Assembly: GCA_023396555.1 (NCBI GenBank)
Contig: JAEWWC010000104.1
Location: 1 to 28,588, forward strand
Length of the DNA: 28,588 bases
Reading direction: 5' to 3'
Origin: Bacillota bacterium
Lineage (GTDB): Bacteria; Bacillota; Clostridia; Christensenellales; SZUA-584
Positions 15,079-22,376 of this stretch are shown piece after piece. The translations under genes and the position numbers were made by a program. The notes below the pieces were generated by a model. The model had not been told where the DNA came from. It saw only the letters and a list, made by a program, of their open reading frames with translations, and searched no databases. Within the stretch, counting starts at the first letter, position 1. Each line of letters begins with the position of its first letter.

Positions 15079-15672
15079 TTATTTCTCCTTCCCATCGAAG
15101 CCTGCCATCATCTTCATATAGAAAGCGACTAGCGTTTCCGCATAGCGCGCTGTGACGCTGCCTTCGGGCGCAAACAGGTCGCCATTGGACAGATAATGGT
15201 GCACCAGCCCCACCCACGCGTTGAACATCAGCGCCATGTCCGTTTCGGCATTTGGCCATTCCCGCGCAGCCACCCGGCTGAAGTGGAACGACAACGCTGA
15301 CTGAAGGCCGATCCATACGTCCCGCGCCTCCTGTGGCAGCAGCCGGTTCTCGGTCACGAGGCGTGTATAGAAGGCCTCATGTTCCCCAATACCCGTCAGG
15401 TGCGCGCGCAGCAAATCCTCCATGTGCGCGCTTCTCGCCGCCAGCTCATGCGTGCGCAATGCGATGCGGCGGCCATACTCCTCCGTCACCTCGGCGATCA
15501 ACGCATCCAGAGACTCAAAGTGCACGAACACCGCGCCATGAGACACGCCCGCCGCCTGCGCGATATCGCTGACGCGCGTGCGCAGCAGCCCCTTTTCGCA
15601 GATCACCTGGTAGCCTGTTTCCAGCAGCCTGCGCCGTGTTTCTTCTTTTTGCGTCTGCCGCTTCAATTTCAC
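15079..15672 (-). CDS. TetR-family transcriptional regulator
   Basis: With the GTG at 15672 as start the protein has 197 residues, normal for TetR. The N-terminal helix-turn-helix is clear: QKEETRRRLLETGYQVICEK, VSDIAQAAGVSHGAVFVHF. The rest is a ligand-binding helical domain of no recognised type. I chose 15672 because GGAG lies five bases upstream and because the ATG at 15702 is itself part of the -10 box (TATAATG) of a strong promoter. It leads a five-gene operon whose later starts overlap, and it probably controls that operon. Confidence 0.9.
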   Translation of the reverse strand: MKLKRQTQKEETRRRLLETGYQVICEKGLLRTRVSDIAQAAGVSHGAVFVHFESLDALIAEVTEEYGRRIALRTHELAARSAHMEDLLRAHLTGIGEHEAFYTRLVTENRLLPQEARDVWIGLQSALSFHFSRVAAREWPNAETDMALMFNAWVGLVHHYLSNGDLFAPEGSVTARYAETLVAFYMKMMAGFDGKEK

Positions 15673-15700
15673 CGACTCTCCATTCACTGACTTTTTATTC

Positions 15701-15728
15701 ATTATATTACTCAAGTGCAGTTTGTCAA
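15701..15728 (-). promoter_or_regulatory. Consensus promoter of the TetR operon
   Basis: On the minus strand, consensus TTGACA (15728-15723), 16 bases and consensus TATAAT (15706-15701) lie 29 bases before the chosen TetR start. The leader would be very short. I see no clear operator dyad. Confidence 0.78.
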
Positions 15729-15738
15729 TAGCGGACAT

Positions 15739-15767
15739 AAAAAAACCGGCCTGAAAGACCAGTTTTT
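15739..15767 (-). terminator. Rho-independent terminator of the HD-domain gene
   Basis: On the minus strand AAAAACTGG pairs with CCGGTTTTT (one G-U pair) around a nine- to eleven-base loop, with a T run. It lies 27 bases after the HD gene stop and just upstream of the TetR promoter. Confidence 0.75.
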
Positions 15768-15793
15768 CTTCATATTATAAGATAAAAATACGT

Positions 15794-16369
15794 TTACAGT
15801 TCGCCCTTCAGTCCGATACCTTCAGCGACCGCCTGCATGCCCTTGATGGTGTGCGTAATCAACTCTTCCAGCTCCATACCCAGCATCGCCGCCCCCTGCA
15901 GCACCACGTCGCGGTTGACGCCCGCCGCAAAGCCCTTTGTCTTCCACTTCTTTTTCACCGAGCTCAGTTCCAGGTCCAAAATGCTTCGGCTGGGACGCAT
16001 CAGCGCCGTCGCGGCAATCAGCCCAGTCAACTCGTCGGTAGCGAACAACACCTTCTCCATCCGCTCCACCGGCTCCACATCGATGACCAATCCATAGCCA
16101 TGGCTCTCTATGGCGTGCATGTATTCCTCCGGAAAACCATACGGCTCCAGCAGCTCCCGTACCTTATGGCAGTGCTGCTCCGGATATTTCTCAAAGTCGA
16201 TATCGTGCAGCAGGCCGATGACGCCCCACTTCTCAACTTCTTCACCATACATCGCCGCGAAATAGCGCATCACCGCCTCCACGGTCAGCGCGTGGCGCAC
16301 CAAATGCTCCGCCTTTACGTGCTGGTTCAGTACATCCATCGCCTGTTCACGGCTGCAAGTCCATGTCAT
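15794..16369 (-). CDS. HD-domain hydrolase-like protein
   Basis: The 191-residue protein has an HD-superfamily metal site: AEHLVRHALTVE (His22/His26), GLLHDIDFEKYPE (His55-Asp56), HAIESHGYG and a later aspartate in FATDELTGLI. Such stand-alone proteins are usually annotated as HDIG or predicted hydrolases; the substrate (nucleotide or phosphoester) is unknown. The ATG follows a GGGGGAAGGG stretch. It is monocistronic, with a terminator downstream and an AT-rich intergenic region upstream. Confidence 0.87.
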   Translation of the reverse strand: MTWTCSREQAMDVLNQHVKAEHLVRHALTVEAVMRYFAAMYGEEVEKWGVIGLLHDIDFEKYPEQHCHKVRELLEPYGFPEEYMHAIESHGYGLVIDVEPVERMEKVLFATDELTGLIAATALMRPSRSILDLELSSVKKKWKTKGFAAGVNRDVVLQGAAMLGMELEELITHTIKGMQAVAEGIGLKGEL

Positions 16370-16512
16370 AGCCCTTCCCCCTTGTCATCTTCAGTTCATG
16401 TGCCGGCCCGCGGCAAGCCCCTCATCGATCCGGAGGTTCCGCTTTTTCGCCGCCGCCCTTTGTCTGTTCATTCTACCACAATTTGATGCGGCACAGCGCA
16501 TATTTTTTCCGG

Positions 16513-16560
16513 TTTTGTGCGGGTTTAAACACATTTATATACTCTCAAACCCACACAAAA
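16513..16560. repeat. Imperfect 14 bp inverted repeat
   Basis: TTTTGTGCGGGTTT (16513-16526) and AAACCCACACAAAA (16547-16560) are complementary at 13 of 14 positions, separated by 20 bases. No T run follows on either strand, so it is not an obvious terminator. It may be a binding site or an RNA hairpin in the leader of the HD gene. Confidence 0.7.
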
Positions 16561-16786
16561 AGCGGTGTCGAAACTGTAAAATCGTTTCTATTTATTTGCA
16601 CTTTCCTGATCATATTCTACCTCATCCCTGAGAGCGTATATGAAATTAAAATTACATTATATGTAGTAACGATTCGATACCATTTTTATTATGTATTTAG
16701 CCACTTCTTTTACATTAATCTTTCCTGCTTTATCAAAACGTTATTTCGCCATATGCATGTTTATTAAATTTAAATCTGAGAAGTCG

Positions 16787-16827
16787 AAACGTTTTTCTTG
16801 ACTAGTTGTCAACAAAGGTATTATAAT
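16787..16827 (+). promoter_or_regulatory. Promoter and probable operators of the LacI-type regulator
   Basis: TTGACT (16798-16803), an 18-base spacer and consensus TATAAT (16822-16827) form the promoter. AAACGTTT (16787-16794), a palindrome with the central CG favoured by LacI-family proteins, abuts the -35, and TTGAC-N5-GTCAA (16798-16812) overlaps it. Autoregulation is likely by analogy with the family. Confidence 0.65.
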
Positions 16828-16860
16828 CAAAAAAAATAGGAAGCATTACGGTATTACTAT

Positions 16861-17880
16861 ATGAAAAAAGCCGCGACAATCAAAGATGTTGCCAAAGCGC
16901 TGGGCATCTCAGTATCCACCGTCTCCCGTGTCATGAACGGACAGGATCGGGTCAGTGCCGAAATGCGTAAGAAAGTTTCAGATACTGTCCGCCGGCTGGG
17001 TTACGTTCCCAGCCACGCCGCTGTGTCGGTCGTCAAAAAACAGACGCGTATTATCGCCGCGCTGCTGCCCGATCTGCACACGCCGCTGTTTTCGGGTATT
17101 CTCGAGGGCATCGAGCAGACAGCACGCGCTAAAGATTATTATACCATGGTCGTACTCACTAACGGCAGCCGAGATGAAGAGCAGCGATTTGTTGACAGTA
17201 CGATGGGACATTTTGTGGATGCCATTGCCGCGGTTCCGTCCACGCCGGATATTGCGCACTTTTCTCAGTTCACAAAGCCCACCGTTTTCATTGAGCATAT
17301 CGGTGATGATGTGGATTGCGACAGCGTCGCCATAGACAATTTCCGGGGGGCTTATTTGGCTGCCGACCACCTGCTGCAGATGGGACACTCCAAGATCGCC
17401 ATCATATCGGGTGACAGGTCGTTCAGCAGCGGACACGACCGTTATTGGGGCTTCGAGCAGGCCATGCGCAACAGACGGGTCAAAATCAACCTGCAGTATG
17501 TGAGTGCAGGTGGCTGGGCGGAAAAAGACGGTTATGCCGCAGCTTTTAAGCTGATGAACTTAAGCGATCCCCCCACCGCCATATTCGCTGCCGCCGAACC
17601 ACTCTGCCGCGGCGCAATTATGGCCCTATACGATTTAAAGCTTCGTCTCGGCCATGAAGTCTCCCTCGTCGGCTTTGAAGACAACGATCTGGCAAGCGTC
17701 TGTAATCCAGCCCTGACGGTTATCAGCCGCCCCACCGCTGAGATGGGGAAAATAGCAGCGGGGATACTGGTAGAGCGCCTTTCTGCGGGGACGCCCCCTG
17801 CCGTGCGCCAAAAGGTCAGTCTTCCGCCCAAGCTGGTCGTCCGGACTTCCGTTCGGGACATCAGCCAGTCCGAAGCGTGA
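16861..17880 (+). CDS. LacI-family transcriptional regulator
   Basis: The 339-residue protein starts with a canonical LacI helix-turn-helix, ATIKDVAKALGISVSTVSRV (about 5-24), and the hinge helix region GYVPSHAAVSVV. It continues into a periplasmic-binding-like ligand domain (IIAALLPDLHTPLFSGILEG, DNFRGAYLAADHLLQMGHSK, LVGFEDNDLASV). Such regulators usually respond to sugars or sugar phosphates. No carbohydrate gene lies next to it, so it probably acts elsewhere. The ribosome site is weak: AGGAAG lies about 17 bases before the ATG, but no better start is available. Confidence 0.93.
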   Translation: MKKAATIKDVAKALGISVSTVSRVMNGQDRVSAEMRKKVSDTVRRLGYVPSHAAVSVVKKQTRIIAALLPDLHTPLFSGILEGIEQTARAKDYYTMVVLTNGSRDEEQRFVDSTMGHFVDAIAAVPSTPDIAHFSQFTKPTVFIEHIGDDVDCDSVAIDNFRGAYLAADHLLQMGHSKIAIISGDRSFSSGHDRYWGFEQAMRNRRVKINLQYVSAGGWAEKDGYAAAFKLMNLSDPPTAIFAAAEPLCRGAIMALYDLKLRLGHEVSLVGFEDNDLASVCNPALTVISRPTAEMGKIAAGILVERLSAGTPPAVRQKVSLPPKLVVRTSVRDISQSEA

Positions 17881-17964
17881 AAAATACGACGGTATGTATG
17901 CCTTGACACCAGCGATTATCGGCCATAACTCATGAACAGCGGTGAAGTGACGCCATAAGGTTCC

Positions 17965-17999
17965 AAAAAAAAGCGCCTTTCTATTTAGAAGACACTTTT
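17965..17999 (-). terminator. Terminator between lacI-type gene and cheB
   Basis: On the minus strand AAAAGTGTCTT pairs with AGGCGCTTTT (several G-U pairs) and is followed by eight T residues. It ends the cheW-cheR-cheB transcript 37 bases after the cheB stop. The A/T flanks on both sides may let it also stop the converging LacI-type transcript. Confidence 0.7.
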
Positions 18000-18035
18000 A
18001 CTTTTTATTATTCGTTGCTGTATTACGCTTTCTCG

Positions 18036-19082
18036 TCAGCGGCTCATCCTGTTGTACCAGTCATAGATGCGGCGCGATATATCGCCCAGCGGCATTTGGA
18101 ACTGCACCGCGCCGATGTTATGCGCCACAGCCGGCATGCCATAAACCACGCAGGTTTTCTGGTCCTGCCCGATGGTTTCAGCGCCTGCGTTACGCATCGC
18201 CAGCAACCCCCTCGCACCGTCGCTGCCCATTCCCGTCAGTATGATGCCCAGCGTTTGAACGCCTTTGAGCTTTGCGACGGAGTCAAACAGCACATCCACC
18301 GACGGGCAGTGCCCGTTCACCTTGTCGCCCGCGCGGCATTCCGCAAACATGCCGTTCTCCCGCTTGACCACGGTCATATGCATACCGCCGGGAGCGATCA
18401 ATGCGCGCCCCGGTATAATCATATCCCGGTCCGCCGCTTCCTTTACCTCCATCGCGCAGGTTTCGTTCAAACGCTCCGAATAAAGCCGCGTAAATACGGG
18501 CGGCATATGCTGCACAATGGTGATGCACGGCAGGTCGCTGCCCAGATCTTTAAGTATTTGTGAGGTGGCTTCGGTGCCGCCCGTGGACGCGCCGATCGCG
18601 ATCAGGAAATTGCTGCTTTTTTGTACCGCTCCGGCTCTGCGTTCAATCTGGCTTTTCACGCCCACATGCTTGTGCTGCCCAACTTTGGCGATGGACGCAA
18701 TCTTGATCTTGACGACCAGCTCGGATATAAACTGCCGTTTGTCCGTCTCAGTTTTCAACGTGGATTTAGTGATGAAGTCTACCGCGCCCGCATTCAGCGC
18801 ATCGAAAACGCTGCTGCTGATCGAGCTGACCACCACCACGGGAACCGGATATTGCGGCATCAGCTTCTTTAAAAACTCAATGCCGTTCATACGGGGCATC
18901 TGAATATCCAGCGTTATCACGTCCGGACTAAGTTCCATGATCTTGTCGCTTGCTTCAAACGGATCCGCGGCTTTGCCCACCACCAGCAGCCCTGAATCCT
19001 TGGACAGCTCCGAAGCGATAAACTCCCGCATAAACAACGAGTCGTCCACTACCAGTACGCGAATTCTTTTGTCAGCGATCAT
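18036..19082 (-). CDS. cheB: Chemotaxis response regulator protein-glutamate methylesterase
   Basis: The 348-residue protein joins a receiver domain (VLVVDDS, phospho-acceptor Asp59 in TLDIQMPRMNG, Lys106) to a CheB methylesterase domain. The catalytic triad is visible as Ser166 (IGASTGG), His192 (VQHMP) and Asp288 (GMGSDGA). It removes methyl groups from receptor glutamates, and can deamidate receptor glutamines, when phosphorylated by CheA. Its start overlaps the cheR stop (ATGA), so methylation and demethylation enzymes are made together. Confidence 0.97.
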   Translation of the reverse strand: MIADKRIRVLVVDDSLFMREFIASELSKDSGLLVVGKAADPFEASDKIMELSPDVITLDIQMPRMNGIEFLKKLMPQYPVPVVVVSSISSSVFDALNAGAVDFITKSTLKTETDKRQFISELVVKIKIASIAKVGQHKHVGVKSQIERRAGAVQKSSNFLIAIGASTGGTEATSQILKDLGSDLPCITIVQHMPPVFTRLYSERLNETCAMEVKEAADRDMIIPGRALIAPGGMHMTVVKRENGMFAECRAGDKVNGHCPSVDVLFDSVAKLKGVQTLGIILTGMGSDGARGLLAMRNAGAETIGQDQKTCVVYGMPAVAHNIGAVQFQMPLGDISRRIYDWYNRMSR

Positions 19083-19900
19083 TGCGCCACAACCTTTTTA
19101 TATACTGAAGGCATCACCAGCTTGAGCTTCCCCTCGGACCGGTCAATCGTCTCAGACTGCCCAATGAACAGGTAACCGCCAGGCGCCAGCGCCCGGCAGA
19201 ACTTATCCACGAGTTTTGACTTGGTTTCTTCGTTGAAGTAGATCATCACATTCCGGCAGAATATGACGTGCAGCTGTTTTTTAAACGGAAATTCACCTTC
19301 AATCAGATTCAGCCGTCTTATTATGACTTCCCTTTTCAGCGTATCGGAGACTTCCCACTTTCCTTCCGGCAGCTTGCTGAAATAATTCATCTTCCAGAAC
19401 GACGGCACGCTTTTAAGCGCATCATCCTCGTAGATGCCCCTTCTGGCAGCCTCCAGGGCCTTCATTGAAATGTCTGTCGCCAGCACCTTGGCGTCCCAGA
19501 CAAGGTTATGTTCTGCTGCGAAATCGCTGATGAGCATGGCCAGCGTATAGGGCTCCTGTCCCGTCGAGCATCCGGCGCTCCATGTCCTCAGATCGTTATC
19601 CCGAATACCCCGCGCCATCTCCGGCAGCACACGTTCCTTGAAGAACTTGAAATGATCCCATTCGCGCATAAAATACGAGTAGTTCGTCGTCAGAAAATTG
19701 ATCATCTGACTGACTTCATCACCCGTCTTGTCGCTTAATGCATGGTCAAGATACGCCTTATAGTTGTCATAGCCGTTGCTGACCAGGTAATTATTCAGCC
19801 GGCTTTCAATCAGAGTGCGCTTCTTGATCAGATTTATGCCAAACCGCTCTCTTAAATATCCGGTCAGAAGTGTAAAATCATTGTCGCTCAGCTGTATCAT
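19079..19900 (-). CDS. cheR: Chemotaxis protein-glutamate O-methyltransferase
   Basis: This 273-residue protein has the all-helical CheR N-terminal domain (INLIKKRTLIESRLNNYL) and a SAM-binding domain with SAGCSTGQEPYTLAM, VLATDIS, VIFCRNVMIYF and LAPGGYLFIGQSE. It methylates glutamates on chemoreceptors for adaptation. No pentapeptide-binding insertion stands out. It is the second gene of the cheW-cheR-cheB operon, 30 bases after cheW. Confidence 0.97.
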   Translation of the reverse strand: MIQLSDNDFTLLTGYLRERFGINLIKKRTLIESRLNNYLVSNGYDNYKAYLDHALSDKTGDEVSQMINFLTTNYSYFMREWDHFKFFKERVLPEMARGIRDNDLRTWSAGCSTGQEPYTLAMLISDFAAEHNLVWDAKVLATDISMKALEAARRGIYEDDALKSVPSFWKMNYFSKLPEGKWEVSDTLKREVIIRRLNLIEGEFPFKKQLHVIFCRNVMIYFNEETKSKLVDKFCRALAPGGYLFIGQSETIDRSEGKLKLVMPSVYKKVVAQ

Positions 19901-19930
19901 CGTGTCACCGCCATTTTATGTGTATAATAT

Positions 19931-20431
19931 TTAGTGCGTTTCCGTATGTCGTATCTCCTGCTCCTCGCTCTCGTCAAACAGCTTCCCGCATTCCAAAAGC
20001 AGTATGACATCGGCGTTCACTTTACCGATCCCCTGCAGATACCGGTTTTTAATACCGGTTTTGTAGTTGGGCGGCGGAACCACGTTCTCGTCGTCAATAG
20101 TCATGACTTCCGATACCTTGTCCACGATCAGCCCCACAGTCATGTTGTCGGTATCCACCACGACAATACAGGTCCTGTCGTCATATTCTATCGGCGCTTT
20201 ACCAAACTTGAGCCTCATATCCACAACGGGAATGATCTTGCCGCGCAGGTTGATGATTCCCTTGATATATGAGGCCACTTCGGGCACCTTGGTGATAGGC
20301 TGCAGGCCGATGATCTCGGTTACGTATTCGATCTCGATACCGTAAATCTCATCATCCAAATAGAATGTCAGATACCGCCCGTGCTGGGTATCCTCCTGCT
20401 GTTCAAACAACTCACCATCAGTCACTTTCAT
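19931..20431 (-). CDS. cheW: Chemotaxis coupling protein
   Basis: The 166-residue single-domain CheW protein contains YLTFYLDDEIYGIEIEYV, ITKVPEVASYIKGIINLRG and VVDMRLKFG, which carry the conserved arginine region that contacts receptor and kinase, and DVSEVM-like sequence near VDKVSEVMTIDD. It links CheA to the receptors. A GGAGGGG site precedes the ATG. A sigma-D-type promoter lies about 190 bases upstream. Confidence 0.96.
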   Translation of the reverse strand: MKVTDGELFEQQEDTQHGRYLTFYLDDEIYGIEIEYVTEIIGLQPITKVPEVASYIKGIINLRGKIIPVVDMRLKFGKAPIEYDDRTCIVVVDTDNMTVGLIVDKVSEVMTIDDENVVPPPNYKTGIKNRYLQGIGKVNADVILLLECGKLFDESEEQEIRHTETH

Positions 20432-20618
20432 TCCCGTTCCCCTCCATGCTGGAAATTATATATTCTTGCCATCTATTTTCGCAATATCTCGCTTCAATTA
20501 GAATATAAACGCATTCTTTTATGAATAAACTGCCGTGTGCAATTTTTAAGGCAGTCAAGTTTGAGCATGTCGGTGCCGTACAATACGAATATAAAAGTCG
20601 AAATATCGCCCCATTAAT

Positions 20619-20645
20619 ATATCGACAATTGCTTCGTCATCTTTA
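20619..20645 (-). promoter_or_regulatory. Sigma-D (sigma-28)-type promoter for cheW-cheR-cheB
   Basis: On the minus strand TAAA (20645-20642), exactly 15 bases, and GTCGATAT (20626-20619) match the Bacillus sigma-D consensus TAAA-N15-GCCGATAT with a single mismatch. This is the sigma factor of motility and late flagellar genes, so control together with flagella is expected. Confidence 0.75.
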
Positions 20646-20719
20646 GGAACGCTTTTAAAATGCTTATCGTTTGTACCGGACCGGTTTCTTACTTTCATTT
20701 TGAATTATGAAAAAAATCT

Positions 20720-20747
20720 TAATGTATGACAATAATTCTTCCGATAC
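20720..20747 (+). promoter_or_regulatory. Weak sigma-D-like promoter for the cheC operon
   Basis: TAAT (20720-20723), 16 bases, and TCCGATAC (20740-20747) keep the CCGATA core of sigma-D -10 boxes. The site lies 43 bases before the chosen cheC start. Both boxes deviate from consensus, so this is tentative. Confidence 0.4.
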
Positions 20748-20790
20748 TACAGATGTATTTTTGATTTCGGCAAAGCAGAGGATGAAAACG

Positions 20791-21414
20791 ATGTTTGAAA
20801 TAGATAACATGAACCAGTCCCAACTGGATTTCTTTCGCGAACTGGAGAATATCGGCGCAAGCCATGCTGCCACTGCTCTTTCAGTGATGATGGATCGCGA
20901 AATTGCCGTGCACGTACCGCGTGCACAGCTCTGTCAATACAACGAGATCACCACCATTATGCACGGGCCGGAAAATGTGGTAGCCGGCTTGCTTGTGGCC
21001 ATCTCCGACGACATTGACGGCTTCATACTGCTGGTGCTGGACTGGGCCGACGCTTATATGCTGACTAAAACGATGCTCGGCGAGCCGGCGGAAATGCCAG
21101 GTCAAGACGACGATTTGAGTGATATGCAGGTTTCCGCGCTCAAGGAACTTGCCAATATACTGATCGGTTCCTATATCACAGCAATATCCACGCTGACCGG
21201 GCTTAGAATTGACGCCTCGGTGCCCGAGCTGGTGGTGGACATGGCCGGCGCTGTCATGAACCTGCTTGCTGCGGCTTATGGCGAATACGGCGACCATGTT
21301 CTGTTTCTGGAAACCAAGTTTTCAGACAAGGTGCAAAGCATTTACGGTCACTTTTTCCTGATACCGGACATCGATTCGTACAATACTTTAATGGTGAAAA
21401 TGGGAATTGCATAA
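20791..21414 (+). CDS. cheC: CheY-P phosphatase CheC
   Basis: From the ATG at 20791 the protein has 207 residues, the usual CheC length; GAGG lies nine bases upstream. Both phosphatase helices carry the [D/S]-x3-E-x2-N signature: FFRELENIGASHA (Glu17, Asn20) and SALKELANILIGSY. It dephosphorylates CheY and binds CheD, as in Bacillus and Thermotoga. Its TAA overlaps the cheD ATG by one base. The frame is open to 20707, but that region overlaps the likely promoter. Confidence 0.93.
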   Translation: MFEIDNMNQSQLDFFRELENIGASHAATALSVMMDREIAVHVPRAQLCQYNEITTIMHGPENVVAGLLVAISDDIDGFILLVLDWADAYMLTKTMLGEPAEMPGQDDDLSDMQVSALKELANILIGSYITAISTLTGLRIDASVPELVVDMAGAVMNLLAAAYGEYGDHVLFLETKFSDKVQSIYGHFFLIPDIDSYNTLMVKMGIA

Positions 21415-21899
21415 TGGCAACACACACGATTGGCATTGCGGAAAAGGTGATTTCAAGATCTCCCGATAAGCTGGTAACGCTGGGCCTCGGTTCCTGCGTT
21501 GGTTTGGTCCTTTTCGATCCGGTCAAAAAGGTAGGCGGGCTTGTTCATATCATGCTACCCAACGCTCCGGCAGGAACAGCCGAGTTCAACCGGTTCAAGT
21601 TCGCGGACACGGCCATCGATGATATGATCAGGCTGGTCATTCAGGCAGGCGCTTCGCGGCATCAGCTCCAGGCCAAGTTTGTGGGCGGTGCTCACATGTT
21701 CAACAACGCCTATAATTCGGACGTCATGGGAATAGGCAAAAGAAATGTGGAGGTCTGCCAAAAGGTATTGAAAGAAAACAGGATACCCGTTGCCGCTCAG
21801 GATACCGGCGGTACCAGCGGGCGTTCCATTGAATTCTGCTGTGAAAGCAATATGCTGCAAATTCGTACCGTTTCACCAAGATCCGTGCGATTAATATGA
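21414..21899 (+). CDS. cheD: Chemoreceptor glutamine deamidase CheD
   Basis: The 161-residue protein keeps the CheD catalytic set: Thr22, Cys28 in TLGLGSCVG and His45 in GGLVHIMLP, the same spacing as the known Thermotoga enzyme (21/27/44). FVGGAHMF and RNVEVCQKVL are further family hallmarks. It deamidates receptor glutamines and is regulated by CheC binding, which fits the one-base overlap with cheC. Confidence 0.97.
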   Translation: MATHTIGIAEKVISRSPDKLVTLGLGSCVGLVLFDPVKKVGGLVHIMLPNAPAGTAEFNRFKFADTAIDDMIRLVIQAGASRHQLQAKFVGGAHMFNNAYNSDVMGIGKRNVEVCQKVLKENRIPVAAQDTGGTSGRSIEFCCESNMLQIRTVSPRSVRLI

Positions 21900-21935
21900 T
21901 GGATTTTGGTTTATTGATATACATCGACTATTTGG

Positions 21936-21953
21936 CAGGGGACAATACCCCTG
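21936..21953 (+). repeat. GC-rich hairpin between cheD and cheY
   Basis: CAGGGG (21936-21941), loop ACAATA and CCCCTG (21948-21953) form a perfect 6 bp hairpin followed by TTCTTTA. It could act as a weak terminator or processing site, raising or lowering cheY-cheA expression relative to cheC-cheD. Confidence 0.55.
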
Positions 21954-21978
21954 TTCTTTACACGAGGAGGTCTGGCAG

Positions 21979-22335
21979 ATGAAGAAGGTACTGGTTGTGG
22001 ATGATGCCGCTTTTATGCGCGTCTCTATCAAGAATATGCTGAGCAAGCACGATTATGAAGTTGTGGGCGAGGCTGAAAACGGCAAGGTCGCTTTGGCGAA
22101 ATATCAGGAGCTTAATCCGGATATCGTTACGATGGACATAACAATGCCTGACATGGACGGATTGGAAAGCCTGAAACATATACTGTCCATCAATCCGACA
22201 GCCAACGTCGTTATGGTATCCGCTATGGGCCAGGAAAGCATGGTCCGCGAAGCTGTCCTCACGGGCGCCAAGGGCTTTATCGTTAAGCCTTTCAAGGAAG
22301 ACGTCCTGCTCACCGCGTTGCAAAGCCTGGGCTGA
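21979..22335 (+). CDS. cheY: Chemotaxis response regulator CheY
   Basis: This 118-residue single receiver domain has Asp8/Asp9 (VVDDAAFMR), phospho-acceptor Asp53 (TMDITMPDMDG), switch Ser81 (VSAMG) and Lys103 (VKPFKED). Phosphorylated by CheA, it should bind the flagellar motor; CheC removes the phosphate. A GAGGAGG site precedes the ATG. It sits 79 bases after cheD, with a hairpin in the gap. Confidence 0.96.
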   Translation: MKKVLVVDDAAFMRVSIKNMLSKHDYEVVGEAENGKVALAKYQELNPDIVTMDITMPDMDGLESLKHILSINPTANVVMVSAMGQESMVREAVLTGAKGFIVKPFKEDVLLTALQSLG

Positions 22336-22376
22336 TTTAACATAAAGGCTAATGTATATATTGGAAGGGGTCCATT

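Larger units (their letters stand above)
16370..16860. other. Long AT-rich divergent intergenic region between the HD gene and lacI-type gene
   Basis: No gene is seen in these 491 bases. The left part holds a weak minus-strand -10 (TAGAAT, 16475-16470) for the HD gene without a good -35. The middle has a 14 bp inverted repeat (16513-16560). From about 16560 on the base composition is much more AT-rich than in the genes, ending in the regulator's own promoter. Confidence 0.5.
20432..20790. other. Divergent regulatory region of the two chemotaxis operons
   Basis: These 359 bases contain no convincing gene; the upstream extension of the cheC frame (from 20707) lacks a ribosome site. The region holds the sigma-D-type promoter for cheW on the minus strand and a weaker one for cheC on the plus strand. 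The leader of the cheW transcript would be about 180 bases, in which I see no known riboswitch. Confidence 0.55.

Noticed and set aside
20592..20618. Plus-strand sigma-D promoter starting at TAAA 20592
   Set aside because: The sequence 15 bases downstream bears no resemblance to GCCGATAT.
20432..20618. Cyclic-di-GMP or other riboswitch in the cheW leader
   Set aside because: I found none of the conserved motifs of c-di-GMP-I or other common riboswitches.
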